From: Rhizobium sp. BT04
GTDB taxonomy: Bacteria > Pseudomonadota > Alphaproteobacteria > Rhizobiales > Rhizobiaceae
NCBI RefSeq assembly: GCF_030053135.1
Contig: NZ_CP125652.1
Coordinates: forward strand, 806,001-870,000
Reading direction: 5' to 3'
Length of the DNA: 64,000 bases
Part shown: positions 20,212 through 31,196 of the stretch, piece after piece
Layout: each line of letters starts with the position of its first letter
Position numbering within the stretch: position 1 is the stretch's first letter
Notes under the pieces: model-generated
What the model was told of the DNA's origin: nothing
The model's input: only the letters and a program-made list of their open reading frames with translations
Database searches by the model: none
Position numbers and translations under genes: made by a program

Positions 20212-21630
20212 ATGACAAATTGGCTTCCCGATATTTCCCGAGGGTCCGGGCCGGTCTATCTCCGGCTGGCGGACAGCATCGAAACCGCCATATCAAGCGG
20301 CGCCCTGCCCGCCGGCAGCAAACTGCCGCCGCAGCGCAACCTCGCTTATGATATCGGCGTGACGATCGGCACGATCGGCCGCGCCTACGCGCTGGTGCAC
20401 GAGCGCGGCCTGGTCGCTGGCGAAGTGGGGCGCGGCACCTATGTGCTGAACCGCTCCGAGACGCCGCCCGGCGAACAGATCGATCCGCTGACCATCTCGC
20501 TTGGCGGTACCCGCGTCCAGGATGCGCCGCCAAACAAGATCCGCTTCGATACGACAGCCGCCCCCGATCTCGGCCAGGGCAAGGTCATCGCGGGTATCCT
20601 TGCCGAGATCGGCGAGCAGCATTTCTCCGAGATCTCCTCCTATTCGCGCAATTTTCCGCAGAATTGGTTCGAGGCTGGCCGCCTCTGGCTTGCCCGCAGC
20701 GGCTGGACGCCGGAGGCCGCAAACATCGTACCGACTCTCGGCGCCCATGCGGCGGCAATATCAGTCATCGCCGCCGTCTCGGCGCCCGGCGACAAGATCG
20801 TCTTCGAGAATCTCACCTATACCCAGGTCAGCCGCAGCGCCCGCCTTATCGGCCGGCGCACGCTGACTGTTGATTCCGATGAGCTCGGTGTCATCCCCGA
20901 GGATTTCGAGCGGCTCTGCCAGCAGCAGCACCCGAAGATCGCCTTCCTGATGCCGACCGTCCACAATCCGACGGTGTCGATCATGCCTTATGAGCGGCGC
21001 GCGGCAATCGCGGCAATCGCCAGGAAACACGGCGTCTGGCTGATCGAGGACGACCTTTATGGCGGCATGGCCGGCGACGACACACCGCTTCTCGCCTCGC
21101 TGGCGCCCGACCGCACCTTCCTCGTCAACGGACTGTCGAAATCGGTCGCCGCCGGCGTGCGCGGCGGCTGGGTCGCCTGCCCGCCGCATTTTGCCCAGCG
21201 CATCAGGGTGACGCACAGGATGATCACCGGCGGCCTGCCCTTCATCCTGGCCGAGACCTGCGCCCGCTTGGTCGAAAGCGGCATGGCGCACGAGATCCGC
21301 AAGGCAAGTGTCGAGGAGCTCTCCAGGCGCGTCCGGCTCGCCCGCGAACAGTTGCAGGGCTTCGAATTCGAATCGCACCCGCATGCGCCCTTCCTCTGGC
21401 TGAAACTGCCGGAACCCTGGATGTCCGGCACCTTCAAGAACGCCGCCTACCGCGACGGCGTGCTGGTCGACGACGAGGACGAGTTCAAGGCGGCGCGCGG
21501 CGAGAAGACCTATCACCGCGTTCGCATCGGTTTTTCCTCTCCGAAGACGGGACAGGAGCTGGTCTCCGGCCTGATGATCCTGCGCCGGCTATTGGAAAAC
21601 GGCGGCTCCGCCTATGACGGTGAAATATGA
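20212..21630 (+). CDS. MocR-family regulator (GntR helix-turn-helix fused to aminotransferase fold)
   Basis: 472 residues. The N-terminal winged helix of GntR type (about 10-78: PVYLRLADSIETAISSGALP then PPQRNLAYDIGVTIGTIGRAY) is joined to a class I aminotransferase-like domain (about 100-465). The PLP lysine is Lys310 in VNGLSKSVAAG. MocR proteins use PLP or a PLP-amino acid adduct as effector, controlling vitamin B6, amino-acid or polyamine genes. Its target here is not evident from neighbours. A longer frame from 19966 runs through the DUF1127 gene and is rejected. Confidence 0.9.
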   Translation: MTNWLPDISRGSGPVYLRLADSIETAISSGALPAGSKLPPQRNLAYDIGVTIGTIGRAYALVHERGLVAGEVGRGTYVLNRSETPPGEQIDPLTISLGGTRVQDAPPNKIRFDTTAAPDLGQGKVIAGILAEIGEQHFSEISSYSRNFPQNWFEAGRLWLARSGWTPEAANIVPTLGAHAAAISVIAAVSAPGDKIVFENLTYTQVSRSARLIGRRTLTVDSDELGVIPEDFERLCQQQHPKIAFLMPTVHNPTVSIMPYERRAAIAAIARKHGVWLIEDDLYGGMAGDDTPLLASLAPDRTFLVNGLSKSVAAGVRGGWVACPPHFAQRIRVTHRMITGGLPFILAETCARLVESGMAHEIRKASVEELSRRVRLAREQLQGFEFESHPHAPFLWLKLPEPWMSGTFKNAAYRDGVLVDDEDEFKAARGEKTYHRVRIGFSSPKTGQELVSGLMILRRLLENGGSAYDGEI

Positions 21631-21755
21631 CCTGTTGCAAATACACGTCATAAATCGAAAAAAATGCCTGAGCCTGCCCCGAATACGTCGCGAATCGGAC
21701 CTTCGTGTTAGCTCTTTGTCATTCCGCCGGGTGAACGGAATCATAAGGACAGCAG

Positions 21756-22337
21756 ATGAGGATCGACTTCGGAAGGGTCGCTCTGCGCTTGTTGGGTATT
21801 GCGTCAGTGGCAGTGGTGGTCGGCATGCCGACAATGGCCGGCTCGGCAAATGCCGGCGAGCAGATATTCGATGAATTGCGCTTCGGCGCCTCGACCTCGG
21901 TACAATCGGGCCATTCCAGGGAAGACGGCGTCTTTCCGGAGATTACCGCTCTCTTCGATCCCTTCGGCTACGATACGGCGGTCGGCTGGCAGCAACAGCT
22001 ACTGCATCCTCGTGTGCATCTCGGCACCTCGATCGGCACGTCAGGCGAGGCCAGCCAGTTCTTCAGCGGCTTCACCTGGACGGTCGATTTCAACGAGAAG
22101 CTTTTTGCCGAAGCCGGTTTCGGCGGCGTCATCCATACCGGCGATCTCGAGGGCGATGATGACGGCCCGGAACTCGGCTGTCGCGTCCTCTTCCACGAAT
22201 ATCTGGGCGCCGGCTATCGTTTCAGCACCCACTGGAACGTCATGGCCCAGGTCGCCCACTCCTCGCATGCCAATCTCTGCGATGGGCCGAACGACGGCAT
22301 GACGCGCGCCGGTCTGCAGATCGGCTACAAATTCTAA
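21756..22337 (+). CDS. pagL: Lipid A 3-O-deacylase (PagL family)
   Basis: 193 residues with a signal peptide ending ANAG, then an outer-membrane beta-barrel of about 155 residues ending in GYKF, with a C-terminal aromatic residue. The segment QVAHSSHANLCDGPNDGM aligns with the PagL active-site region HxS...PNDGM, keeping His and Ser of the catalytic triad. The enzyme removes the 3-O acyl chain of lipid A, a known modification in Rhizobium etli. The TAA stop overlaps the first bases of a repeat element. Confidence 0.85.
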   Translation: MRIDFGRVALRLLGIASVAVVVGMPTMAGSANAGEQIFDELRFGASTSVQSGHSREDGVFPEITALFDPFGYDTAVGWQQQLLHPRVHLGTSIGTSGEASQFFSGFTWTVDFNEKLFAEAGFGGVIHTGDLEGDDDGPELGCRVLFHEYLGAGYRFSTHWNVMAQVAHSSHANLCDGPNDGMTRAGLQIGYKF

Positions 22338-22439
22338 AGCGTGTCGCAATCTTTCAGATTCGCTCCTTACGCTTTAGGTCTTGCTTTTGCGCATGTCGTT
22401 ATCGCAAAACCGCTGCACGCTTTTGCGCGACATGCTTTA
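22336..22439. repeat. RIME-like double-palindrome intergenic repeat
   Basis: Two palindromes in a row: AAAGCGT/ACGCTTT (22336-22342 with 22369-22375) and GCATGTCG/CGACATGC (22391-22398 with 22428-22435), the second with an inner GCAAAA/TTTTGC pair. The layout and sequence resemble Rhizobium-specific intergenic mosaic elements. It lies between pagL and purL and overlaps the pagL stop codon. Confidence 0.7.
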
Positions 22440-22527
22440 GGCAGCGACCGCTTTTCATCGTAAGGAAGAAGTTGCCTGCCCGCTGTTGACGGCGGGCATT
22501 TTCCTGTCGCGCGCCGTCCCTACATAG

Positions 22528-24804
<2,277 letters not shown>

Positions 24805-24823
24805 TGCGCAAGGAGTAACGATC

Positions 24824-25057
24824 ATGGCCATGAAACCCGGCGATATCGAAGACATGATCAAGGCTGGGATTCCCGGTGCCAAGGTGACGATCCGCGATCT
24901 GGCGGGCGACGGCGATCACTACGCCGCCGAAGTCGTCGCCGAAGCCTTCCGCGGCAAGAGCCGCGTGCAGCAGCACCAGATGGTCTACGAGGCGCTGAAG
25001 GGCAATATGGGCGGCATACTGCACGCGCTGGCGTTGCAGACCTCCGCGCCGGATTGA
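24824..25057 (+). CDS. bolA: BolA family protein
   Basis: 77 residues from ATG 24824 after AGGAG, 19 bases from purL. BolA/YrbA-type fold: IEDMIKAGIPGAKVTIRDLAGDGDHYAAEVVAEAFRGKSRVQQHQMVYEALKG, with the conserved His-rich loop. BolA proteins form [2Fe-2S] complexes with CGFS monothiol glutaredoxins in iron signalling or cluster delivery. The obvious partner, grxD, is nearly 14 kb downstream, beyond an accessory region. Confidence 0.9.
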   Translation: MAMKPGDIEDMIKAGIPGAKVTIRDLAGDGDHYAAEVVAEAFRGKSRVQQHQMVYEALKGNMGGILHALALQTSAPD

Positions 25058-25095
25058 CATGCCAGCTTCGGCCGGTTGACGCTTTGAAATGAAAC

Positions 25096-25135
25096 AGACC
25101 CGGGTGGAAGGATTCCTTCCTGCCGGGTCTTTGGT
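25096..25135 (+). terminator. Probable intrinsic terminator after bolA
   Basis: An interrupted stem AGACCCGG/CCGGGTCT with an inner GGAAGG/CCTTCC stem, followed by a short T-rich run (TTTGGTT). It lies 39 bases past the bolA stop and would end the purL-bolA transcript before the accessory island. Confidence 0.65.
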
Positions 25136-25195
25136 TCTCTGCAAAGCGGTTCCAGATGACAAAGGCGTCCGGACTCGTTGTGCGCCGTACTTCAA

Positions 25196-25221
25196 CCTCC
25201 CCGTTCCTGTGCCTGTCACAG
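25196..25221. repeat. Partial copy of the repeat arm found at 57848
   Basis: About 26 bases (CCTCC ... TTCCTGTGC ... GTCACAG) match, with a few differences, the left arm of the inverted repeat at 57848-57882. No matching right arm is present here. The rest of 25140-25385 contains no gene that I can support; a CCTTATG/CATAAGG inverted pair occurs further right (25231-25283). Confidence 0.45.
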
Positions 25222-25385
25222 CGCGCGCGTGTCCTTATGCTCAAGGGTGTCCTCGCGGCGTCGCGCCCGTCCATAAGGATGACGGACCTGTGGCCGTGTT
25301 CCAGAGAGGTCCAGCATCACCTCACGCGAGATGGCGTAAGATCGTTCGCGCGAGTTGCGACCGCCTTAAGCTGGCGCGCAACCAT

Positions 25386-26423
25386 TTAGATCAGGCTGAT
25401 ACGCTGACCCGCTGCGGCGGATCGCTTCACGGCGTCGATAACCTTCAAGGTTTCCAGTCCCTCTCGTCCGCTCACCAGCGGTGCTTCCTCGCCTCTGATG
25501 ACCCTGCAAAGCTGGCGTATCTGCAGGACGAGCGGATCCTCGTTCTCAATTTTGGCGCGATTACATTCGAACGGTTCCATCCAGCCCCTGTTGCCGGGAT
25601 TGCTCCACATGTTGAGTGACGGCACCGACAGCGACCCGTGGGTGCCGCCGATCATGTAGCAGGCCTCCTCAGTTTTAGGATAAGCGGGGTTTTCGCCGGT
25701 CGTCATCTCCCAACTCCAGGGCGCGACAACGGAATCCGAAACGGAAGCAGAACCGAGAATTCCGTTCTTGAACTCGATGAGGATCACCGCGGTCTCCTCA
25801 ACGGCGTTTCCGCGAACCGCGTTGGATTCGCGTGCCTGGACCGCAGTGACCTCCCCGAATAGGTAGCGAAGGTTGTCGATGTCGTGGATCAGGTTGAGAA
25901 AGATTGGCCCCGCTCCGCGTTCGCGCCGCCAGGCAATATCGAAGTATTCGTCCGGCTTGAATAGCCAGAACATCGCATTCACGACCAGTATCCGCCCGAG
26001 CTTTCCGCTTTCGATGATCTGTTTAGCTTTTTGCATCATCGGATTATGTCGGCGATGATGTCCGGTCAGCAACGGGATTCCTTTGGCCGCCGCCGCCGCG
26101 ATGAGCTCTTCGCCGGCGGCAATGTCGTCGGCGATTGGCTTCTCGATCAATGCCGGGATGCCGGCCTCTACGGCCTCAAAGCCGTTCCTGACATGGATCT
26201 GGTTGGGCGTCGCGATGATGACGCCGTCAGGGCGAGCTGCGGCGATCATTTCAGCGAAGGTCGAAAACCATTTAGCGCCGACCTCACTTGCGATCACCTT
26301 TCCAACCGGGGTCGGGTCGACGATCGCGACAAGCTCCGCCATCGGTTCGTCCAGCACGTGTTTGATGTGACGCCTTCCGATAAGCCCCGCGCCGAGGACC
26401 GCCAGTTTGACTGCGGGAGCCAT
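25386..26423 (-). CDS. Gfo/Idh/MocA-family NAD(P)-dependent oxidoreductase
   Basis: 345 residues. The N-terminal Rossmann fold starts LAVLGAGLIGRRHIKHV, followed by the family motif IEKPIADD (EKP catalytic Lys) and FLNLIHDIDNLRYLFG with the conserved His. These enzymes oxidise or reduce sugars, inositols and related polyols. As the last gene of the leftward island operon (2 bases after aroQ) it is a candidate for oxidising a polyhydroxylated cyclohexane substrate or intermediate; that role is inferred from context. Confidence 0.85.
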   Translation of the reverse strand: MAPAVKLAVLGAGLIGRRHIKHVLDEPMAELVAIVDPTPVGKVIASEVGAKWFSTFAEMIAAARPDGVIIATPNQIHVRNGFEAVEAGIPALIEKPIADDIAAGEELIAAAAAKGIPLLTGHHRRHNPMMQKAKQIIESGKLGRILVVNAMFWLFKPDEYFDIAWRRERGAGPIFLNLIHDIDNLRYLFGEVTAVQARESNAVRGNAVEETAVILIEFKNGILGSASVSDSVVAPWSWEMTTGENPAYPKTEEACYMIGGTHGSLSVPSLNMWSNPGNRGWMEPFECNRAKIENEDPLVLQIRQLCRVIRGEEAPLVSGREGLETLKVIDAVKRSAAAGQRISLI

Positions 26424-26425
26424 TG

Positions 26426-26875
26426 TCAGTCCTTCTTCGGCGCCTTGAGCATCGTCGCGATGCGGCGGATTCCGAGCTGATAGCCTTCCGTACCAAGACC
26501 GGCGATGACGCCGTCGGCGCGGTGGGAAACGAAGGAATGATGACGGAAGCTTTCGCGCTTATGCACGTTGGAGATATGGATCTCGATGATGGGACCCTCG
26601 AACGTGTTCAAGGCGTCGAGGATGGCAAGCGACGTGTGCGTGAATGCAGCCGGATTGATGATGATGCCGACTCCGTCTTCGCGCGCTTCGTGGATCCAGT
26701 CGATGATTTCATATTCACGGTTGCTCTGGTGGAAACGGATCTCGTGGCCGAGTTCCGAGGCCAGTTTCCGGCAGTCTGCCTCGACGTCGGCCAGCGTCTC
26801 GTGACCATAGATGTCAGGCTGACGCTTGCCGAGCAAATTCAGGTTTGGGCCGTTGAGAACGTAGATCAGGCTCAT
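26426..26875 (-). CDS. aroQ: Type II 3-dehydroquinate dehydratase
   Basis: 149 residues from ATG 26875 (AAGGA eight bases upstream). Type II signatures are complete: [22 protein letters not shown], the Arg/Tyr lid, NPAAFTHTS and [18 protein letters not shown]. It interconverts 3-dehydroquinate and 3-dehydroshikimate. Its place in a catabolic operon with a shikimate dehydrogenase homologue, not with aro genes, points to quinate-type catabolism (a QutE/QuiB-like role) rather than biosynthesis. Confidence 0.95.
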   Translation of the reverse strand: MSLIYVLNGPNLNLLGKRQPDIYGHETLADVEADCRKLASELGHEIRFHQSNREYEIIDWIHEAREDGVGIIINPAAFTHTSLAILDALNTFEGPIIEIHISNVHKRESFRHHSFVSHRADGVIAGLGTEGYQLGIRRIATMLKAPKKD

Positions 26876-26907
26876 TGCAATTGTCCTTGTGAGGGGCGTT
26901 GCCAAGC

Positions 26908-27276
26908 TCAGGCAAACGCTATTTCCTGGAATGCGAAATCCGGATCGGATTCGTAAAGATCGGCCCGCAGCCCCAGCCGGCCCGCTTGCAGCGCGGGGGC
27001 CGCGACATCGCGCGCCGCTTCGAGGACAGCCTTCAACAACTCCCGCTTCGTCTCAGCCGGCCGGCCAGGCGCCACGCGGACGACTATCTGGATGAAGTGA
27101 TTGTCCGGATGTTCGTCCCCGACGCAGGAGAAGGTCGCCTCCCTGGCGAAGGTCCGCACGGCAGTGGGCTTGACCAGGCCTCCGTCGCGCACCCGATGGT
27201 GGACCGCTCTGGTCAATTCATCGATCGCCACCCGTTCGGCAGCACCCTGGCTATAGTCGATAATGATGTGCGGCAA
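26908..27276 (-). CDS. 5-carboxymethyl-2-hydroxymuconate isomerase (CHMI)-type tautomerase
   Basis: 122 residues starting [14 protein letters not shown], with Pro immediately after Met as required for the catalytic N-terminal proline of the tautomerase superfamily. Length and the ending [13 protein letters not shown] fit the HpaF/CHMI family, which isomerises 5-carboxymethyl-2-hydroxymuconate in homoprotocatechuate breakdown. The rest of the extradiol pathway is missing, so the true substrate may be another hydroxymuconate. It is located 15 bases after the shikimate dehydrogenase gene. Confidence 0.85.
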   Translation of the reverse strand: MPHIIIDYSQGAAERVAIDELTRAVHHRVRDGGLVKPTAVRTFAREATFSCVGDEHPDNHFIQIVVRVAPGRPAETKRELLKAVLEAARDVAAPALQAGRLGLRADLYESDPDFAFQEIAFA

Positions 27277-27291
27277 GGCATGTTCTCCCGG

Positions 27292-28152
27292 TCAGGCTGG
27301 AGCTCGGCACAATTCTTCGAAGTGACGCGACATGCGTTCCGCATCCGGTTTTACACCCGTGAACAGTTCAAAGGCCGCCGCGGCCTGGAACACGGTCATG
27401 CCGCCGCCCGGCAAGGTCCTGCACCCCCTCTTCTCTGCCAGGGCCAGAAGTTCGGTCACGAGCGGCATGTAGACGATATCGGCGACCCAGTGACGTGGAT
27501 GAAGCCATTCCGGTTCGATCGGGAGACCCGGATGACTTCGCATGCCCGTCGGCGTAGCGTGAATCAGCCCGTCGGCCGAAGCGAGCGCCGCACCGACTTC
27601 CCTGACCGGCTGCGCGCAGGTTCTTGAAAAGCGTCGGTTGAGCTGATCGGCAAGCGCGGCGGCGCGATTTGTGTCCTGGTCGAAGATCGAGAGCATCGCG
27701 ATACCGAGCTTGATTGCCGCGTGCGCTACGGCGACCCCTGCGCCGCCTGCGCCGAGCAGGACGGCATGAGTTTTGGCGACACCGGGCATACCGCGCTCGA
27801 AATTCTTGTAGAAGCCATACCAGTCCGTATTGTGCCCGATCCGCTCTCCATCCCGAAACACGACTGTGTTGACTGCTCCGAGCATCTCGGCGTCCTCGGA
27901 CAGGCTGCTAAGATGGGCGATGACCGTCTGCTTGCACGGGTGCGTGATGTTGCTTCCTGCGAAGCCGCGGTCTTCGAGTTCTACGAGCAATTCAGGCAGC
28001 GCAGAAGCGGGTAAACTGCGCACGGCGAAATCGACGAGCTCGTAATGGTAATCCAGTTCCAAGTGCCGCGCCTCGGTTTCGTGCAGTGCGGGCGACTTCG
28101 ACATCTGGATGTCGGCCCCGATCAGACCGACGAGGAATTTGTTGTTGTTCAT
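27292..28152 (-). CDS. Shikimate/quinate dehydrogenase (AroE/YdiB family)
   Basis: 286 residues. Substrate-binding motif MSKSPALHETEA, catalytic Lys in NITHPCKQ, Asp in GHNTDW, and Rossmann loop LLGAGGAGVA followed by an acidic IFDQD that favours NAD+ over NADP+. This combination is typical of catabolic quinate/shikimate dehydrogenases rather than the NADPH-dependent biosynthetic AroE. Beside aroQ and an ABC importer it would oxidise imported quinate or shikimate to 3-dehydro forms. Confidence 0.85.
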   Translation of the reverse strand: MNNNKFLVGLIGADIQMSKSPALHETEARHLELDYHYELVDFAVRSLPASALPELLVELEDRGFAGSNITHPCKQTVIAHLSSLSEDAEMLGAVNTVVFRDGERIGHNTDWYGFYKNFERGMPGVAKTHAVLLGAGGAGVAVAHAAIKLGIAMLSIFDQDTNRAAALADQLNRRFSRTCAQPVREVGAALASADGLIHATPTGMRSHPGLPIEPEWLHPRHWVADIVYMPLVTELLALAEKRGCRTLPGGGMTVFQAAAAFELFTGVKPDAERMSRHFEELCRAPA

Positions 28153-28170
28153 TTCGATAGCCCCATCAGC

Positions 28171-28944
28171 TCAGTGATGTGCGAGGATCTCGCCAAGGAA
28201 AGCCTTGGTGCGCTCATGCTTCGGAGACTTGAAGAAGACCTCGGGCTCGGCCTCCTCTATGATCTCGCCGGAAGCCATGAAGATGACCCTGTCTGCAACC
28301 TGACGGGCGAAGCCCATTTCATGGGTGACGCAGATCATGGTCATGCCGTCGCGTGCGAGACCGATCATCGTGTCCAGCACTTCCTTCACCATTTCCGGAT
28401 CGAGCGCCGATGTCGGTTCGTCGAACAACATCGCCTTGGGTTCCATGCAGAGCGCCCGGGCAATGGCGACACGCTGTTGCTGCCCTCCGCTGAGCTGAGC
28501 GGGATACTTCTCCGCCTGATCAAGGATTCGAACCCGTTCGAGGTACTTTCTCGCCAGCCTCTCGGCGTTGGCCCGGCTGGTTCCGCGGACCCTCATAGGC
28601 GCAAGCGCGCAGTTCTGCAGAACGGTCATGTGCGGGAACAAATTGAAGTTCTGGAACACCATCCCGACTTCGCGCCGAATGGCATCAACCGCCTTGCTTG
28701 TGCCGTCGAGCAACTGTCCCTCGACGACAATCCTGCCTTCCTGGATCAGCTCGAGAGCGTTGATGCAGCGTATCAACGTCGACTTGCCGGAACCCGAAGG
28801 TCCGCAAAGTACGATCTTCTCGCCTTTGCGAACCGACAGGCTGATGTTTTTCAGCGCATGGAAGGAGCCGTACCATTTCTCCACTCTATCAAGAGATATC
28901 AATGTCGACTGATCATTAGCGGAACTGAGCACGGCGCCCTCCAT
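28171..28944 (-). CDS. Amino acid-type ABC transporter ATPase
   Basis: 257 residues of the GlnQ/HisP family: Walker [11 protein letters not shown]-loop, signature [15 protein letters not shown], Walker [15 protein letters not shown] and the switch His in VTHEMGF. It completes a transporter with the binding protein (7 bases away) and two permeases. The family normally carries polar amino acids, but operon context suggests a hydroxylated carboxylic acid as cargo. Confidence 0.95.
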   Translation of the reverse strand: MEGAVLSSANDQSTLISLDRVEKWYGSFHALKNISLSVRKGEKIVLCGPSGSGKSTLIRCINALELIQEGRIVVEGQLLDGTSKAVDAIRREVGMVFQNFNLFPHMTVLQNCALAPMRVRGTSRANAERLARKYLERVRILDQAEKYPAQLSGGQQQRVAIARALCMEPKAMLFDEPTSALDPEMVKEVLDTMIGLARDGMTMICVTHEMGFARQVADRVIFMASGEIIEEAEPEVFFKSPKHERTKAFLGEILAHH

Positions 28945-28951
28945 ATATGCT

Positions 28952-29776
28952 TTACTTGACGGTGAACGGGATGTTGGGGATGGATTCCGGGAACGTCGGC
29001 AGATCGATGTTCATCCACTTCTTGGTGATGGCTGCAAGTTCGCCATTAGCCTTGATCTTGTCGAGGAAGGCATTGACGGCCTCGTTCCAGTCCTTCTCGC
29101 CCAGTCGCGTCCCAACGCCATTGTAAGTCGTCAGGAAGTCGATCTTGCGCTCGTAGGTGCCGGCGCTGGCAGCATCGAGCCGCTGTCCGTAGAACATGTT
29201 GCCCCCGACGGCCTTGACTTGTCCGGAGACCAGCGCCTGAATGGTTGCGGCGTCGTCGTCGAAGCGGCGGATGGTGGCCGTCGACCCCATCGCGTCGGTA
29301 ATGGCCTTGTCCTGCGAGCTGGACTTCGGCACGCCGATTTCCCAGCCGGCAACATCGGCAGGCGTTTTTGCGCTATCGGCCTTTGCCGCATAAAGTGAGA
29401 TCGTGTTCGCCGCGTATGGCTTGCTGTACTGGATTGATTTGGCGCGCTCTTCCGTCATGGCCATGGTGGCGAACAGGATGTCGACCTTGCCGGTGGTCAG
29501 GGCCGGAATGCGGTTGGCGACGGCAAGCGGTTGGAACTGGACCTTAACTCCGAGCTCCTTGGCGAAGAGTGTCGCGACATCGGCGTCGAATCCGTCCTGC
29601 TTGCCGCTCGTGTTGACGAAGCCCCATGGCGCGTTGTCGCCCTGAATGCCGACGACGATCGTGCCCTTGGCCTTGATCTCCTCGACAGTCGCTGCGGAAG
29701 CTGCAGCCGCGCCGACCGTGGCGAAGGCGGCCGTAGCCAGGGCCATTCCAAGAATTTGTCTGCGATTGCTATACAT
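28952..29776 (-). CDS. ABC transporter substrate-binding protein, family 3
   Basis: 274 residues with a twin-arginine-free signal peptide ([24 protein letters not shown]) and the family 3 fold: [39 protein letters not shown]. The start follows GGAGGAGAATGGA. It is the periplasmic receptor of the island's importer; ligand unknown, possibly quinate, shikimate or a related acid given the neighbouring enzymes. Confidence 0.9.
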   Translation of the reverse strand: MYSNRRQILGMALATAAFATVGAAAASAATVEEIKAKGTIVVGIQGDNAPWGFVNTSGKQDGFDADVATLFAKELGVKVQFQPLAVANRIPALTTGKVDILFATMAMTEERAKSIQYSKPYAANTISLYAAKADSAKTPADVAGWEIGVPKSSSQDKAITDAMGSTATIRRFDDDAATIQALVSGQVKAVGGNMFYGQRLDAASAGTYERKIDFLTTYNGVGTRLGEKDWNEAVNAFLDKIKANGELAAITKKWMNIDLPTFPESIPNIPFTVK

Positions 29777-29819
29777 TCCATTCTCCTCCTCTGTGGTCTT
29801 TGCTTCGGGCGAAGCAAGG

Positions 29820-30470
29820 TTATCGGACAGCTTTCGCCATCCGTTTTTCGAGGCCGCTCCCGATGTGGGAGAGAGGCCAACAAATGATGAAGTAGATTAT
29901 TCCGACGATCCCAAAGACGAGCAGCGGGCGGTAGGTCTGGTTCGAAATGATCTGTCCGGCACGGGTCAGCTCTATGAAGCCGACGATTGCGGCGAGCGAT
30001 GTTCCCTTGATCAGCTGAACGAGAAATCCGATGGTTGCAGGCATGGAAATCTTCAGCGCCTGCGGCAGGATAACGTCCCTCATTCGGGAGATGTAATGCA
30101 GCCCGAGTGCGTTCGCGGCTTCGGTCTGGCCCTTCGGAACGGCTTCGATCGAGCCCCGCCAGATCTCGCCCAGGAAGGCGCTCGCATGGAGGGTGAACGC
30201 GATTGCCACAGCGATCCATGCATTGACGTCGACGCCCAATAGCGCGACGCCGTAGTAGACGACGAAGAGCTGCATCAGGAGCGGCGTGCCCTGGAAGAGC
30301 GCGATGTAGCCCGACGATACGAAACGTGCGAAGCGGTTCTTCGACGTGCGCACCAGAGCGATCAGGATTCCAAATACACCTCCGCCGACGAAGCCGATGA
30401 TGGCCAGCAGCACAGTCCACTTCAGACCCTGCAAGAGGAAGAACAGCTCGTTTTCGCCGATGGGACCCAT
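29820..30470 (-). CDS. ABC transporter permease (polar amino acid family), subunit 2
   Basis: 216 residues with about five membrane helices and the coupling-loop motif EAANALGLHYISRMRDVILPQALK (EAA loop) of HisMQ-type permeases. Paired with a second, distinct permease 9 bases upstream, forming a heterodimeric channel. Confidence 0.93.
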   Translation of the reverse strand: MGPIGENELFFLLQGLKWTVLLAIIGFVGGGVFGILIALVRTSKNRFARFVSSGYIALFQGTPLLMQLFVVYYGVALLGVDVNAWIAVAIAFTLHASAFLGEIWRGSIEAVPKGQTEAANALGLHYISRMRDVILPQALKISMPATIGFLVQLIKGTSLAAIVGFIELTRAGQIISNQTYRPLLVFGIVGIIYFIICWPLSHIGSGLEKRMAKAVR

Positions 30471-30479
30471 GAACGCCTC

Positions 30480-31148
30480 CTATCGGGTTGGGTAGTTGAA
30501 GTAGTAACGGGAGATGAGGGCGAAGATGCCCATCATCAGGCTCGAGATGACGAGGTAGATTGCGGTCACGCTGAAATAGACCTCGAAGCTTCGGAAAGTG
30601 TCGGATTCGATCCGTTGGGCCGCCGAGGTCAACTCGTAGGCGGCGATCGAAGTGCAGACCGAAGTCGTCAAGGTCAGCATCACGAACTGGCTGGTCAGGG
30701 ACGGATAGATCGCCCGCAGAGCCGGCTTCAGAACGATCAGCCGGAACACATCGGCCTTATGCAAGCCCAACGCAAAGCCTGCCTCAACCTGTCCCTTGTT
30801 CACGCTTTCGACGCCGCCTCGAATGATCTCAATCGCATAGGCGCCGCCATTGATCCCCAGCGCGATGATAGCGGTAGCGGTGGGGTTCAGTCGGATGCCC
30901 ATGAGCGGAAGTGCGAAGTAGATAAAGAATATCTGCACCAGGAACGGTGTGTTTCGGACAATCTCGACGAAGGTAATCACCGGAGCTCGAACGAGTTTGT
31001 TCTTGGATGTTCTTGCAGCGACGCCGAGAATACCGATCGCGAGCGCAAGGATCATTCCGGCAACCGCAAGACCGAGCGTCCCAAGCGAACCCCAAAACAA
31101 TTCTGGGGCGCGGTCGAAGACCGCACCAAAATCGAACGTATAACCCAT
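30480..31148 (-). CDS. ABC transporter permease (polar amino acid family), subunit 1
   Basis: 222 residues; five or so membrane helices, EAA loop QVEAGFALGLHKADVFRLIVLKPALR. It is the first of the two channel subunits, following the TIM-barrel gene after a 48-base gap. Together with the second permease, the binding protein and the ATPase it forms a complete importer. Confidence 0.93.
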   Translation of the reverse strand: MGYTFDFGAVFDRAPELFWGSLGTLGLAVAGMILALAIGILGVAARTSKNKLVRAPVITFVEIVRNTPFLVQIFFIYFALPLMGIRLNPTATAIIALGINGGAYAIEIIRGGVESVNKGQVEAGFALGLHKADVFRLIVLKPALRAIYPSLTSQFVMLTLTTSVCTSIAAYELTSAAQRIESDTFRSFEVYFSVTAIYLVISSLMMGIFALISRYYFNYPTR

Positions 31149-31196
31149 ATGTTGACTTCCTCCCTCCGACGCGGCTCACGCCGCGCCGGCGCCGGA

